Source: Gibbsiella quercinecans (lineage in GTDB: Bacteria > Pseudomonadota > Gammaproteobacteria > Enterobacterales > Enterobacteriaceae). Taken from it: DNA of 64,000 bases. A program made the translations under genes and the position numbers. The stretch is from positions 2,666,001 through 2,730,000 of the forward strand of contig NZ_CP014136.1 in assembly GCF_002291425.1 (NCBI RefSeq), given 5' to 3'. Of the stretch, positions 1-9,536 are shown in pieces. The notes under the pieces are model-generated. The model saw only the letters and a program-made list of their open reading frames with translations, did no database searches and was not told where the DNA came from. Numbering within the stretch: the first letter of the stretch is position 1; each line of letters starts with the position of its first letter.

Positions 1-308
1 ATGAAGCCGTGCAGGCGCTGCTGGATCGCACCTTGCCGGACGACGAACGCCAGGCGATCATTGATATCGTCTCTTCCAGGCCGGGTATTAAAGGGGCGCA
101 TGATCTTCGCACCCGTCAATCCGGGCCAACGCGGTTTATCCAACTGCACCTGGAAATGGACGACGATTTGCCATTGGTGCAGGCGCACAGCCTGGCCGAT
201 CAGGTCGAGCTGGCGTTATTGCAGCATTTCCCGGGTGCTGATGTGATTATCCATCAGGATCCCAGTTCAACGGTGCCGGCCACGTTACGCGGGTGCTGGG
301 AGCTATAA
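1..308 (+). CDS. fieF: Ferrous-iron/zinc efflux pump FieF, C-terminal fragment
   Basis: The window opens inside this gene; the reading frame starts at base 3 and ends at the TAA at 306-308, giving about 101 residues. The fragment matches the cytoplasmic C-terminal domain of the cation diffusion facilitator FieF (YiiP), which dimerises and binds metal; typical motifs are HDLRTRQSG and IHQDPSS. The family exports Zn(II) and Fe(II) across the inner membrane by proton antiport. The membrane part lies outside the window. pfkA follows on the same strand after 245 bases, as in E. coli. Assignment rests on this domain plus the neighbouring gene. Confidence 0.9.
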   Translation, partial: EAVQALLDRTLPDDERQAIIDIVSSRPGIKGAHDLRTRQSGPTRFIQLHLEMDDDLPLVQAHSLADQVELALLQHFPGADVIIHQDPSSTVPATLRGCWEL

Positions 309-434
309 TCTAAGTGGGTAAATGGGATAAAATAGCCGCGGTGGCACACATGCACCATTGTGTGGCACAGCCTGGTGCCGTATGCATTTTTACCTCAAAA
401 TTGCCTGACATGAATCAATTCAGCCAGGCGTTTT

Positions 435-443
435 TGATATAAT
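435..443 (+). promoter_or_regulatory. Candidate extended -10 promoter for pfkA
   Basis: The sequence TGATATAAT is a perfect TGn-TATAAT extended -10 element, 111 bases before the pfkA start. The hexamer 17 bases upstream is a poor -35, which is common for extended -10 promoters. The rest of the 309-553 gap is AT-rich leader with no gene that I can support. Confidence 0.45.
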
Positions 444-553
444 ATCTAGCAATATAGCCGTAAAGCTGGTTTTCTGCCGCCGGGATGGCGCCAAAGCGCC
501 GTTGGCGGCGGGCAGGATTCTTAAAAAATTGCATTAACAGTTTAGAGGTAGTC

Positions 554-1516
554 ATGATCAAGAAAATCGGTGTACTGACGAGTGGCGGTGATTCGCCGGG
601 TATGAACGCTGCTATTCGTGGTGTTGTGCGTGCCGCTCTTACGGAAGGCCTGGAAGTTTTCGGTATTTACGATGGCTACCTTGGTTTGTATGAAGATCGC
701 ATGGAGCAGCTGGATCGTTACAGCGTTTCAGACATGATCAACCGCGGCGGTACTTTCCTGGGCTCTGCGCGCTTCCCCGAGTTCAGAGACGAAAGCGTAC
801 GCGCCAAAGCGATTGAAAACCTGAAAAAACGCAGCATTGATGCGTTGGTCGTTATCGGCGGTGACGGTTCCTATATGGGGGCGAAACGCCTGACTGAAGA
901 AGGCTTCCCGTGTATCGGCCTGCCAGGCACCATCGATAACGATGTGGCCGGTACCGACTACACCATCGGTTACTTCACTGCCCTGGAAACCGTGGTTGAA
1001 GCTATTGACCGCCTGCGCGACACATCTTCCTCCCACCAGCGTATCTCCATTGTTGAAGTCATGGGCCGTTACTGCGGCGATTTGACCCTGGCGGCGGCCA
1101 TTGCCGGCGGGTGTGAATTTATCGTGCTGCCGGAAATTGAATTCAGCCGTGAAGATCTGGTTAGCGAAATCAAAGCCGGTATTGATAAAGGCAAGAAACA
1201 CGCGATTGTGGCGATCACCGAGCATATCTGCGACGTTGACGAACTGGCGCATTACATTGAGCAGGAAACCCAGCGCGAAACCCGTGCTACGGTGCTGGGC
1301 CATATCCAGCGCGGCGGTTCCCCGGTCGCTTACGACCGTATCCTGGCTTCCCGCATGGGCGCCTACTCCATCGATCTGCTGCTTAAAGGCTACGGCGGCC
1401 GTTGCGTCGGTATCCAGAACGAGAAGCTGGTGCACCACGATATCATTGATGCGATCGAAAACATGAAGCGCCCATTTAAGGGCGACTGGCTGGAAACCGC
1501 CAAAAAACTGTACTGA
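554..1516 (+). CDS. pfkA: 6-phosphofructokinase isozyme I
   Basis: Catalyses ATP-dependent phosphorylation of fructose 6-phosphate to fructose 1,6-bisphosphate, the committed step of glycolysis, as a cytoplasmic tetramer. The protein is 320 residues, the E. coli PfkA length. Visible motifs are the ATP-binding [14 protein letters not shown] at the N-terminus, GGDGSYMGA near residue 103 and the catalytic PGTIDNDV near residue 124. The frame is open further upstream, but the ATG at 554 has a GAGG ribosome site and reproduces the family N-terminus [13 protein letters not shown] hairpin with a T-run follows the gene. Confidence 0.98.
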   Translation: MIKKIGVLTSGGDSPGMNAAIRGVVRAALTEGLEVFGIYDGYLGLYEDRMEQLDRYSVSDMINRGGTFLGSARFPEFRDESVRAKAIENLKKRSIDALVVIGGDGSYMGAKRLTEEGFPCIGLPGTIDNDVAGTDYTIGYFTALETVVEAIDRLRDTSSSHQRISIVEVMGRYCGDLTLAAAIAGGCEFIVLPEIEFSREDLVSEIKAGIDKGKKHAIVAITEHICDVDELAHYIEQETQRETRATVLGHIQRGGSPVAYDRILASRMGAYSIDLLLKGYGGRCVGIQNEKLVHHDIIDAIENMKRPFKGDWLETAKKLY

Positions 1517-1578
1517 TTTAGCCGTGGGTTCCCGCCGTCTGTGGGAACCTGGGCTACATGTCGGCCAGTGTTGCTAAA

Positions 1579-1605
1579 AGCGCTCCTTTGCAGGGGCGTT
1601 TTTGC
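1579..1605 (+). terminator. Rho-independent terminator after pfkA
   Basis: A short GC stem (CGCTCC paired with GGGGCG around a TTTGCA loop) is followed directly by TTTTT, 63 bases after the pfkA stop. Confidence 0.7.
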
Positions 1606-1772
1606 TTTCTGCTACGCTAACCCAGCTAAATAGCTGGGGTTGGTTATCTTTGTTATATTCCATAAAAATCTAGTTAGAAATTTTTAATTCTTTAATTGCG
1701 CGATCAGTTTCTGGCAGGCTCTAAACCAACAAACAACCGTCCAAGGTTGTGATCATTCTGGGAGAACGAGCG

Positions 1773-2762
1773 ATGCGGAAATGGGCTGTGGGTTTTACAT
1801 TGATGCTGCTGGCAACGGGTGCCGTGGCGAAAGATATTCAACTGCTTAACGTCTCATACGATCCGACGCGTGAGTTCTACCAGCAATACAATGCGGCCTT
1901 CAGCAAATACTGGCAGCAGCAGACCGGCGACAAGGTGACCGTGCGCCAGTCTCATGGTGGTTCGGGCAAGCAAGCGACCTCTGTGATTAACGGCATTGAA
2001 GCGGATGTGGTGACGCTGGCGCTGGCCTACGACGTGGATGCTATCGCCGAGCGCGGCCGTATTGATAAAGACTGGATCAAGCGTTTGCCGGATAACTCCG
2101 CGCCTTATACGTCCACCATCGTGTTCCTGGTGCGCAAGGGCAACCCGAAACAAATCCATGACTGGCCGGATTTGCTCAAGTCTGGCGTTTCCATCATTAC
2201 CCCAAACCCAAAAACGTCCGGGGGCGCTCGCTGGAACTATCTGGCTGCCTGGGGTTATGCGCTGCATCAAAACAACGGCGACCAGGCCAAAGCGAAGGAG
2301 TTTGTCCGCGGGCTGTTTAAAAATGTAGAGGTGCTGGATTCCGGTGCGCGTGGCGCAACCAATACCTTTGTGGAACGTGGCATTGGCGATGTGCTGATCG
2401 CCTGGGAAAACGAAGCGCTGTTGGCGAAAAAAGAGCTGGGCAAAGATGATTTTGAAATCGTGACCCCGAGTGAATCGATCCTGGCGGAACCAACGGTTTC
2501 AGTGGTAGACCGGGTGGTGGATAAGCGTGGTACCCGCGATGTGGCAACTGCCTATCTGAAGTATCTGTATACTCCGGAAGGCCAGACCATCGCAGCGGAA
2601 AACTACTATCGCCCGCGTGACGCCGCCGTGGCGGAAAAATACAGCGCGCAGTTCCCGAAACTGAAGCTGTTCACCGTGGATGATACCTTCGGCGGCTGGG
2701 CTGAAGCGCAGAAAGTGCACTTCTCCACCGGCGGTGTGTTCGATGAGATCAGTAAACGGTGA
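1773..2762 (+). CDS. sbp: Periplasmic sulfate-binding protein
   Basis: Binds sulfate in the periplasm and delivers it to the CysTWA ABC importer, feeding cysteine synthesis. The protein is 329 residues, equal to E. coli Sbp. Residues 1-19 form a signal peptide ([19 protein letters not shown]) cleaved before [11 protein letters not shown]. The family motif [15 protein letters not shown] and the ligand-loop motif SHGGSGKQ are present. An upstream in-frame start at 1749 would spoil the signal peptide; the ATG at 1773 follows a GGGAGAA ribosome site. It stands alone between pfkA and tpiA. CysB control is expected from the family, but I could not assign a site. Confidence 0.96.
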   Translation: MRKWAVGFTLMLLATGAVAKDIQLLNVSYDPTREFYQQYNAAFSKYWQQQTGDKVTVRQSHGGSGKQATSVINGIEADVVTLALAYDVDAIAERGRIDKDWIKRLPDNSAPYTSTIVFLVRKGNPKQIHDWPDLLKSGVSIITPNPKTSGGARWNYLAAWGYALHQNNGDQAKAKEFVRGLFKNVEVLDSGARGATNTFVERGIGDVLIAWENEALLAKKELGKDDFEIVTPSESILAEPTVSVVDRVVDKRGTRDVATAYLKYLYTPEGQTIAAENYYRPRDAAVAEKYSAQFPKLKLFTVDDTFGGWAEAQKVHFSTGGVFDEISKR

Positions 2763-2773
2763 TATTAAGCGAT

Positions 2774-2803
2774 AAAAAAACCCCGGCATGCCGGGGTTTT
2801 TTT
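2774..2803. terminator. Bidirectional terminator between sbp and tpiA
   Basis: A stem of CCCCGGCATGCCGGGG is flanked by seven A on the left and seven T on the right, so it can stop transcription from the convergent genes sbp and tpiA. Confidence 0.9.
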
Positions 2804-2822
2804 ATTGCATAGCCTGGATGAA

Positions 2823-3590
2823 TCAGGCTTTTTTCGCTGCGGCAGCGGCTTTAATGATCGCGGCGAAAGCATCGGCTTTCAGTGAAGCGCCGCCAACCAA
2901 CGCACCGTCGATGTCCGGTTGAGCGAACAGTTCAGCAGCGTTTTTGTCGTTTACGGAACCGCCGTACTGAATGATGATTTCAGCGGCAACGGCTGCGTCA
3001 TGTTTAGCGATGTGATCGCGGATAAATTTGTGTACTGCCTGCGCCTGCGCAGGGGTCGCTGATTTCCCGGTGCCGATAGCCCAGATTGGCTCATAGGCGA
3101 TGACGCTGTCTTTCAATGCAGGTGCGCCCAGGGTTTTCAGCACGGCGTCGATCTGGCGTGCGCAGACTTCTTCGGTTTTACCGGCTTCGTTTTCAGCTTC
3201 GGTTTCGCCGATGCACAGTACAGGAACCAGACCGGCTTCTTTCAGCACGGCAAATTTCTCAGCAATCAGTTCATCGCTTTCTTTGTGGTAAGTGCGGCGT
3301 TCAGAGTGGCCGATGATGATGTATTTTGCACCAACGTCTTTCAGCATGTTGGCGGAAACTTCACCGGTGAACGCGCCAGACAGGTTAACGTCCACGTTCT
3401 GCGCACCCAGGGCGATACGGCTACCGTCCAGCAGGTGTTTAGCCAGATCCAGGTACATCACCGGTGGTGCGATGGCAACGCCACAGCCGTCAATGCTGCT
3501 CACTTCGTTACGCAGGGCGGCGACCAGCTCGTTAACCATGTGAGCGCTGCCGTTAAGTTTCCAGTTACCCATAACTAATGGATGACGCAT
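2823..3590 (-). CDS. tpiA: Triosephosphate isomerase
   Basis: Interconverts dihydroxyacetone phosphate and glyceraldehyde 3-phosphate in glycolysis and gluconeogenesis. The 255-residue length equals E. coli TpiA. It has MGNWKLNG with the catalytic Lys near residue 11, IGHSERR with the catalytic His, and [12 protein letters not shown] with the catalytic Glu, then the phosphate-binding GGSV and GGASL loops. The chosen ATG follows GGAGGAAAAAAC, a strong ribosome site; six further in-frame upstream codons are non-coding. yiiQ lies upstream on the same strand with a 122-base gap that should hold the tpiA promoter. Confidence 0.98.
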   Translation of the reverse strand: MRHPLVMGNWKLNGSAHMVNELVAALRNEVSSIDGCGVAIAPPVMYLDLAKHLLDGSRIALGAQNVDVNLSGAFTGEVSANMLKDVGAKYIIIGHSERRTYHKESDELIAEKFAVLKEAGLVPVLCIGETEAENEAGKTEEVCARQIDAVLKTLGAPALKDSVIAYEPIWAIGTGKSATPAQAQAVHKFIRDHIAKHDAAVAAEIIIQYGGSVNDKNAAELFAQPDIDGALVGGASLKADAFAAIIKAAAAAKKA

Positions 3591-3712
3591 GTTTTTTTCC
3601 TCCAACAAGGGAACACGAAATAACTACTGCCGGACAGGCAGTTCATCTGCCCAACAGTATAGAGATCAATAAGCGTAAAGGCTTTGCTTTTTGTCATTAA
3701 TTACCGGGGTTA

Positions 3713-4300
3713 TCAAGGGTCGGATAGCGCGAGCTTAATCGGTTCAACCGCGAAAGTTATCCCTTGATCGCCGTTATCCGCCACCACATAGCGGATGGCG
3801 CCGATCTGCTGTTGATAAAAATGCTGGCCTTTGCCCTTTTCCAGCAGGCTACTCACTTTGATGATACTTTGCTCAATCGTCAGCGCCGGTTCAAACTGAC
3901 GCATCAGGGCCGCCATATAGTTTACCGCGATGGCCCGGGCCGTTTTTTCCTCGCTGCCTTGCAGCGGCAAATGCGTCAACTGCAGCGTTTTGATTTTGCC
4001 GGTACCTTTCTCCAGCGCCGTCGACGCGTAGAGATTTTCGTTCAGTTTGCTGGCGGCGCGAGTCAGCAGCGGGGAATCATCTTCTGAAGGGGGAACGACG
4101 CGGAATTCGCCGATCGGCAAGGTTGGATTATCCTGGTTGTACTTTTCACGAAACTTCACCACCGTCAGATCAAATGTTGGCGCGCCGGCCAGCAAATAGG
4201 GCGCGGTCGGCGGTGCCTTGGCGGCCGAATCCGGCGGATTGGCCCAGGCACAGGCTGTTCCTAACAGCAAACAGACGGCGGCAGTGACGTTTTTCAGCAT
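3713..4300 (-). CDS. yiiQ: DUF1454 family periplasmic protein YiiQ
   Basis: An uncharacterised exported protein of 195 residues, matching E. coli YiiQ in length and sequence. The N-terminus (MLKNVTAAVCLLLGTACAWA) is a signal peptide, so the mature protein is probably periplasmic. Conserved blocks are TAPYLLAGAPTFDL, LTRAASKLNENLYASTALEKGTGKIKTLQ and the C-terminal RYVVADNGDQGITFAVEPIKLAL. No catalytic motif is visible and the function is unknown. An in-frame GTG three codons upstream (4309) is a possible alternative start; neither has a strong ribosome site. It is on the same strand as tpiA and just upstream of it. Confidence 0.85.
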   Translation of the reverse strand: MLKNVTAAVCLLLGTACAWANPPDSAAKAPPTAPYLLAGAPTFDLTVVKFREKYNQDNPTLPIGEFRVVPPSEDDSPLLTRAASKLNENLYASTALEKGTGKIKTLQLTHLPLQGSEEKTARAIAVNYMAALMRQFEPALTIEQSIIKVSSLLEKGKGQHFYQQQIGAIRYVVADNGDQGITFAVEPIKLALSDP

Positions 4301-4465
4301 GACATCCACGATATCAACATAAAATTTGAGATTCGATTAAAGCGGTAATCAGGGGGCGTTGTCAAAAATTCCGCGCGATCGCCAGCCTGGGCGGCAGGCA
4401 TATTGGCGCCACACGGCCTGTGTTACACTGCCGCGTAAAATAAGCGGATGACGAGCCTGGGAATA

Positions 4466-4885
4466 ATGAGCTTACAGCAGTGGTGCTTTTCATTTAAGGG
4501 GCGCATCGGGCGCCGCGATTTTTGGATCTGGATCGCGATATGGTGCGTGCTGATGGCGCTGGCATTTACGCTGGCCAACTATAGCCTGGTTGCGATTCAG
4601 TCGGTGGCCTTTTTTATTGTTGCGCTGCTGTGGCCGACGGCGGCGGTGCTGGTGAAACGCCTGCACGATCGCGGTAAAGCGGGCGGATGGGCGTTGCTGC
4701 TGATTTTGGCCTGGGTGCTGGCCGCCGGCAATTGGCATATGCTGGCGCCGCTCTGGCAGTGGGGCGTAGGGCGTTTTATCCCGGCGGTGATTTTTGTGAT
4801 GATGCTGGTCGATCTTGGCGCGTTTGTCGGCACGCCGGGGAATAACCGGTTCGGCCCAGAGGCAGAACCGGTGCGGTTCCGTTGA
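4466..4885 (+). CDS. yiiR: DUF805 inner-membrane protein YiiR
   Basis: A 139-residue protein with the DUF805 signature SFKGRIGRRDFWIW at the N-terminus and VKRLHDRGKAGGWALL in the middle. Hydrophobic segments at about residues 22-40, 43-58, 75-90 and 100-120 suggest four membrane helices. The start at 4466 (MSLQQWCFSF) aligns with E. coli YiiR (MTIQQW); the ATG at 4448 is six codons upstream. The function is unknown. Its TGA stop (4883-4885) abuts the stop of the convergent fpr gene with no base between. Confidence 0.85.
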   Translation: MSLQQWCFSFKGRIGRRDFWIWIAIWCVLMALAFTLANYSLVAIQSVAFFIVALLWPTAAVLVKRLHDRGKAGGWALLLILAWVLAAGNWHMLAPLWQWGVGRFIPAVIFVMMLVDLGAFVGTPGNNRFGPEAEPVRFR

Positions 4886-5632
4886 TTACCAGTAGTGCTC
4901 GCTGGTGATGTGGCCCGGCTTGCGGCGCAGGTGTTTGCGCATGCCGCGGCTCTCCTTCAGCGTTTGTTGGGTGTCGCGCACCATTTGCGGGTTGCCGCAC
5001 AGCATCACGTGGCAGGTTTCGGCGTCAATGGGTAAACCAACCGCCGCTTCCAACTGCCCGTCGGCGATCAGGGCAGGTACGCGGCCGGTCAACGCGCCGG
5101 GGGCGTTTTCCCGGCTGACGACGCTCTGGATGCGTAGCTTGCCGTTGTAGCGCTGCACCAGTTGCTGCATACGCGGCAGATAGCTGAGATCGTTGGCGTA
5201 GCGGGCGGCGTGCACCAACACCAGATTTTTGAAGCGCTCCAGGCCGATGCCTTCTTCCAGGATCGACAGGTAAGGGCCAATGGCGGTGCCGGTCGCCAAC
5301 ATCCATAACGTCTCGCAGTCCGGCACTTCATCCAGCACAAAGAAACCGGCGGCTTCTTTGGTTACCAGAATGTCCGAACCTGGCTCTAACCGGCTTAGAC
5401 TGGGGCTTAATTTTCCTTCCGGCACGGTGACCAGGTAGAACTCCAGGTTGGGGTTGCTGGGCGCATTGACATAAGAGTAGGCGCGCTGCACGCGCTCGCC
5501 GCCGACATCCAACGCCAGTTTGGCGTATTGCCCTGCGGTGAAGGTATCGACCGGTGCGTTGACGATGATGCTAAACAGCCCGTCGGTCCACCTTTCCACT
5601 TTGATAACTTTACCATTAACCCATTCAGCCAT
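4886..5632 (-). CDS. fpr: Ferredoxin/flavodoxin-NADP(+) reductase
   Basis: An FAD enzyme that moves electrons between NADPH and ferredoxin or flavodoxin, supporting radical-SAM enzymes and the oxidative-stress response. The 248-residue length equals E. coli Fpr. It shows RAYSYVNAPSNPNLEFYLV (FAD binding, about residues 50-68), the nucleotide-domain motif TGTAIGPYLSILEEG (about 114-128), the CGNPQMV loop, and the characteristic C-terminal HYW that stacks on the flavin. In E. coli it is under SoxS control; I did not locate a soxbox. An ERIC element lies 29 bases upstream of the start. Confidence 0.97.
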   Translation of the reverse strand: MAEWVNGKVIKVERWTDGLFSIIVNAPVDTFTAGQYAKLALDVGGERVQRAYSYVNAPSNPNLEFYLVTVPEGKLSPSLSRLEPGSDILVTKEAAGFFVLDEVPDCETLWMLATGTAIGPYLSILEEGIGLERFKNLVLVHAARYANDLSYLPRMQQLVQRYNGKLRIQSVVSRENAPGALTGRVPALIADGQLEAAVGLPIDAETCHVMLCGNPQMVRDTQQTLKESRGMRKHLRRKPGHITSEHYW

Positions 5633-5660
5633 ACTTTAATGCTCCCGTGGTCGAATCAAA

Positions 5661-5787
5661 TATACCCTTCATACTTCAAGTTGCAGGTGTGTTGGCTTTC
5701 CTCGTTCACCCCAGTCACTTACTCCAGTAAGCTCCTGGAGATTCACTGCGTTGCCGCCTTCCTGCAACTCGAATTACTTTGGGTATA
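5661..5787. repeat. ERIC element, full length (127 bp)
   Basis: Exactly 127 bp with inverted ends (TATACCCTTCATACTTCAAG on the left, complement TATACCCAAAGTAATTCGAG on the right). The core holds both classic ERIC primer sites: GTTCACCCCAGTCACTTACT and GTAAGCTCCTGGAGATTCAC. It is non-coding and lies upstream of fpr. The remainder of the 5633-5998 gap is GC-rich followed by AT-rich sequence and the glpX terminator. Confidence 0.93.
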
Positions 5788-5952
5788 AACGCAATATTGT
5801 GGGCCGTAAGCCGCCTGGCGGCATTCGCCCTGATGGCGCCTTTTCCCGCCCCCCTGCGATAGCGTTGTTCTGCAATAGAATCCGTTTTGATGATGTTACA
5901 GGTGGGTTATTTTATTTCAGCCGGATAAAAACGATTATCGATTAAATGCTAA

Positions 5953-5992
5953 AGCCCTGTTTCAGCCGGCAATTGCCAGGTGAAACAGGGCT
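5953..5992 (-). terminator. Terminator after glpX
   Basis: A perfect 12-bp stem (AGCCCTGTTTCA paired with TGAAACAGGGCT) lies seven bases past the glpX stop, followed on the minus strand by TTAGCATTTAAT. The T-run is imperfect. Confidence 0.65.
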
Positions 5993-5998
5993 GGGGGA

Positions 5999-7009
5999 TT
6001 ACAACAGGAACGTATGTAGCGCCGGATCTTTACGATCCAGATAGTGCGTGGAGCGGATACGGCGGATGGTGCGGGATTTGCCGCGAATCAACAGGGTTTC
6101 CGTGGTGGCCATGTTGCCCTTGCGGGTGATGCCTTCCAGCAGATCCCCTTGGGTGATGCCGGTGGCAGAGAAGATGACGTTGTCGTTGCGCGCCATGTCA
6201 TCCAACAGCAGCACCTTGCCAGCCTCGATCCCCATCTCTTTGCAGCGCACCAGCTCTTGTTCGCCGATGTGGCGGTTTTCAACGGTGTCGCCTTTTACCT
6301 CATGGCGCGGCAACAGGCGCGCCTGCATGTCACCGTCCAGCGCGCGGATCACCGCGGCGGAGATCACGCCTTCCGGCGCGCCGCCGATGCCGTACATCAC
6401 GTCGACTTCGCTTTCCGGCATACATGTCAGGATAGAGGCCGCCACATCACCGTCGGGGATAGCAAATACCCGCACGCCCAACTGCTGCATCTGCGCGATC
6501 ACGCCATCGTGGCGAGGCTTCGCCAGCGTAATGACCGTCAGTTCCGCCAACGGTTTATCCAGTTGCTGCGCGATGTTGCGTAGGTTTTGCTCAAGCGGTA
6601 GATCCAGATTGATTGCGCCACGCGCCTGCGGGCCAACCACCAGTTTTTCCATGTACATATCCGGCGCGTGCAGGAATGTGCCGCGATCGCCTACGGCCAG
6701 CACGGCCAGCGCATTGGCTTGCCCCATGGCGGTCATGCGCGTGCCTTCGATAGGGTCTACGGCGATATCTACCGCATCGCCCTGGCCCGTGCCAACCTGC
6801 TCACCGATATACAACATCGGGGCCTCGTCTATCTCTCCCTCGCCGATCACGATACAGCCATTGATATCCACTTTATTGAGCATAATGCGCATGGCGTTGA
6901 CCGCCGCGCCGTCCGCCGCATTCTTATCGCCACGCCCCAGCCACTTATAGCCGGCCAGGGCGGCGGCTTCGGTTACGCGGGAGAATTCGATGGCTAATTC
7001 ACGTTTCAT
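5999..7009 (-). CDS. glpX: Fructose-1,6-bisphosphatase, class II
   Basis: Hydrolyses fructose 1,6-bisphosphate to fructose 6-phosphate for gluconeogenesis, the reverse of the PfkA step at the start of this window. The 336-residue length equals E. coli GlpX. Class II signatures are DPIEGTRMTAMG (metal and substrate binding), IGEGEIDEAPML and GIGGAPEGVISAA. The frame runs another 79 codons upstream, but that section is the terminator-bearing gap after glpK; the start at 7009 gives the family N-terminus MKRELAIEFSRVTEAAALAGYKW. Third gene of glpFKX, with a terminator before it that should reduce read-through from glpK. Confidence 0.97.
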   Translation of the reverse strand: MKRELAIEFSRVTEAAALAGYKWLGRGDKNAADGAAVNAMRIMLNKVDINGCIVIGEGEIDEAPMLYIGEQVGTGQGDAVDIAVDPIEGTRMTAMGQANALAVLAVGDRGTFLHAPDMYMEKLVVGPQARGAINLDLPLEQNLRNIAQQLDKPLAELTVITLAKPRHDGVIAQMQQLGVRVFAIPDGDVAASILTCMPESEVDVMYGIGGAPEGVISAAVIRALDGDMQARLLPRHEVKGDTVENRHIGEQELVRCKEMGIEAGKVLLLDDMARNDNVIFSATGITQGDLLEGITRKGNMATTETLLIRGKSRTIRRIRSTHYLDRKDPALHTFLL

Positions 7010-7087
7010 GGCAAAACCTATTAGTGATAAATGGAAGAAAATATCGGCAAAGTCTATCACAGCCGGCCAGGGGCGGCGGGGCATGGC

Positions 7088-7114
7088 AAAAAAAACGCTG
7101 CCCGTAGGCAGCGT
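7088..7114 (-). terminator. Terminator between glpK and glpX
   Basis: On the minus strand CGCTGCC-TACG-GGCAGCG is followed by eight T. It lies inside the glpFKX cluster, 26 bases after glpK, so glpX expression probably depends on read-through or a separate promoter. Confidence 0.85.
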
Positions 7115-7139
7115 AAACAGGAGGAAACAACGGGTAATA

Positions 7140-8648
7140 TTAGTCGTGTTCTTCCCACGCCTGCGCGCGCGCGACGGCTTTTTTCCAGCCTTCGTAGCGG
7201 AAGTTGCGCTCGGTGGTTTCGATGCTTGGGCGGAATTCGCGCTCAATAATCGCTTTGCTCTTCACTTCATCCAGATCGTTCCAGTAGCCCACCGCCAGGC
7301 CGGCCAGGTAGGCGGCGCCCAGCGCGGTGACTTCACGCACTTCTGGGCGCTCCACGCGGGTACCAAGGATGTCCGACTGGAACTGCATCAGGAAGTTGTT
7401 GGCGACGGCGCCGCCGTCTACGCGCAACGATTGCAAACGCGTATCGGCATCGGCCTGCATCGCATCCAGCACGTCGCGGGTTTGGTAGGCGATGGATTCC
7501 AGCGTGGCGCGGATAATATGGTTGCTGTTCACGCCGCGGGTCAGGCCAAAGATGGCGCCACGGGCATACGGATCCCAATACGGTGCGCCCAGGCCGGTGA
7601 AGGCCGGCACCACGTAGACGCCGTTGCTGTCTTTAACCTTGGAGGCGAAGTATTCGGAGTCCTGCGAGTCGCTGATCAGCTTCAGCTCGTCACGCAGCCA
7701 TTGAATAGAGGCGCCGCCGATGAATACCGCGCCTTCCAGCGCGTAGTTCACTTCGCCGCGCGGGCCGCAGGCAATGGTGGTCAGCAGGCCGTGGCTGGAG
7801 CGCACCGCTTCTGTGCCAGTGTTCATCAGCAGGAAGCAGCCGGTGCCATAGGTGTTTTTTGCCATGCCTGGCTGAACGCACAGCTGGCCGTAGAGCGCCG
7901 CCTGCTGGTCGCCGGCGATACCGGCGATAGGGATACGCGTCCCGCCTTTCCCCCCGATGTTGGTTTGGCCATAGATTTCGGAAGACGGCCGTACCTTCGG
8001 CAGCATGGCGCGTGGAATATCCAGCACTTCCAGCATGCGCTCATCCCAGTCCAGTTCATGGATGTTGAACAGCATGGTGCGTGAAGCATTGGTATAGTCC
8101 GTGACGTGTACCCGGCCCTGGGTCATTTTCCACACCAGCCAGGTATCAACGGTGCCGAACAGCAGTTCACCCCGTTTGGCGCGTTCACGGGCGCCTTCAA
8201 CCTGATCGAGGATCCATTTCACTTTAGTGCCGGAGAAGTACGGGTCCACCACCAAGCCGGTGGTGTGTTGGATATACTCTTCCAGGCCGTCGCGTTTGAG
8301 CTTTTCGCAGATTTCAGCGGTGCGGCGGCACTGCCAGACAATGGCGTTGTAGATGGGTTTGCCGGTGTCTTTTTCCCAGACGATGGTGGTTTCGCGCTGG
8401 TTGGTTATGCCAATACCGGCGATTTGATCGGAACGGATGTCGGCTTTCGCCAGCACTTCAACCAGCGTGGAGCTTTGCGTGGCCCAGATTTCCATCGGAT
8501 CGTGCTCAACCCAGCCGGCTTTGGGGTAAATCTGCGCGAATTCACGCTGGGATACCGCGACGATATTGGCGTCATGATCGAGCACGACGGCGCGTGAGCT
8601 GGTGGTCCCTTGGTCGAGCGCGACGATGTATTTTTTTTCTGCTGTCAT
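7140..8648 (-). CDS. glpK: Glycerol kinase
   Basis: Phosphorylates glycerol to sn-glycerol 3-phosphate with ATP, trapping glycerol that enters through GlpF. The 502-residue length equals E. coli GlpK. It carries the FGGY-kinase features: the N-terminal ATPase loop [29 protein letters not shown] (substrate site), and the C-terminal signature [12 protein letters not shown]. The E. coli enzyme is inhibited by fructose 1,6-bisphosphate and by EIIA-Glc; the same controls are likely but not shown here. glpF lies 39 bases upstream on the same strand. Confidence 0.98.
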   Translation of the reverse strand: MTAEKKYIVALDQGTTSSRAVVLDHDANIVAVSQREFAQIYPKAGWVEHDPMEIWATQSSTLVEVLAKADIRSDQIAGIGITNQRETTIVWEKDTGKPIYNAIVWQCRRTAEICEKLKRDGLEEYIQHTTGLVVDPYFSGTKVKWILDQVEGARERAKRGELLFGTVDTWLVWKMTQGRVHVTDYTNASRTMLFNIHELDWDERMLEVLDIPRAMLPKVRPSSEIYGQTNIGGKGGTRIPIAGIAGDQQAALYGQLCVQPGMAKNTYGTGCFLLMNTGTEAVRSSHGLLTTIACGPRGEVNYALEGAVFIGGASIQWLRDELKLISDSQDSEYFASKVKDSNGVYVVPAFTGLGAPYWDPYARGAIFGLTRGVNSNHIIRATLESIAYQTRDVLDAMQADADTRLQSLRVDGGAVANNFLMQFQSDILGTRVERPEVREVTALGAAYLAGLAVGYWNDLDEVKSKAIIEREFRPSIETTERNFRYEGWKKAVARAQAWEEHD

Positions 8649-8687
8649 GATTTTATCCTGCTGTTGTTAACTCTTTAGGCCGGGGAA

Positions 8688-9536
8688 TTACGCTTTGCGC
8701 TGCTGTGCCTTGGTGGCGGCGGTTTCTTCGCTCTCCACGCAGGTATCACAAGGCAAATGACGGCCGATCAGTGCACGGTAACCAAAGGCACCCAGGCTGG
8801 CGCCGACGAGCGGGCCGAAGATAGGTACCAGGAAGTAAGGAATATCACGCGCACCGGTGAATGCCACTTCCCCCCAGCCCGCCAGATAGGCGAACATTTT
8901 CGGGCCAAGGTCACGCGCCGGGTTGAGCGCAAAACCGGTCAATGGTCCCATGGAGGCGCCGATAACGGCAATCAGAATACCGATCAATAATGGCGCCAAC
9001 GGGCCGCGAGGGATGCCGTTGCCGTCATCCGTCAGCGCCAGGATCAGGCACATCAGAATGGCGGTGATCACGGTTTCTACCAGGAATGCCTGAATGACCG
9101 TGATATGGGCGTTCGGGTAGGTTGAGAAGATACCGGCCAGATCGAGGCTTTCTACGCTGCCGCGCACCATGTTATGGCTGGCTTCAAAATCATAGAACAG
9201 ATTGTAGTAAAGCCCATAAACCAGCGCCGCGGAGCAGAAGGCGCCGGCAATCTGCGCGATGATGTAGGGGAGAACCTTACGGCGATCAAAACTGGCGAAC
9301 AACCACAGGGCGATGGTGACTGCCGGGTTGAGGTGGGCGCCGGAAATTGCCGCGGTCAGGTAGATGGCCATGGCAACGCCAAGGCCCCAGATGATACTGA
9401 TTTCCCATTGGCCGAAGCTGGCGCCAGCCAGCTTCAGTGCAGCAACACAGCCAACGCCAAAGAAAATCAACAAGCCAGTACCGAGGAATTCTGCGATACA
9501 TTGGCCTTTTAGGGTCGGACTAGTCGTTTGGCTCAT
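8688..9536 (-). CDS. glpF: Glycerol uptake facilitator (aquaglyceroporin)
   Basis: An inner-membrane channel passing glycerol and small polyols by facilitated diffusion. The protein is 282 residues, one longer than E. coli GlpF, with six membrane helices and the two half-helix NPA-type motifs: SGAHLNPAVT (about residue 68) and GFALNPARD (about residue 203). The Arg next to the second motif belongs to the selectivity filter. First gene of glpFKX; a GlpR-type operator lies about 120 bases upstream, consistent with induction by glycerol 3-phosphate. Confidence 0.97.
   Translation of the reverse strand: MSQTTSPTLKGQCIAEFLGTGLLIFFGVGCVAALKLAGASFGQWEISIIWGLGVAMAIYLTAAISGAHLNPAVTIALWLFASFDRRKVLPYIIAQIAGAFCSAALVYGLYYNLFYDFEASHNMVRGSVESLDLAGIFSTYPNAHITVIQAFLVETVITAILMCLILALTDDGNGIPRGPLAPLLIGILIAVIGASMGPLTGFALNPARDLGPKMFAYLAGWGEVAFTGARDIPYFLVPIFGPLVGASLGAFGYRALIGRHLPCDTCVESEETAATKAQQRKA

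Noticed and set aside
6990-8084. A 364-codon plus-strand frame opposite glpK
   Set aside because: It is the reverse shadow of a conserved kinase gene and crosses the glpK-glpX terminator.
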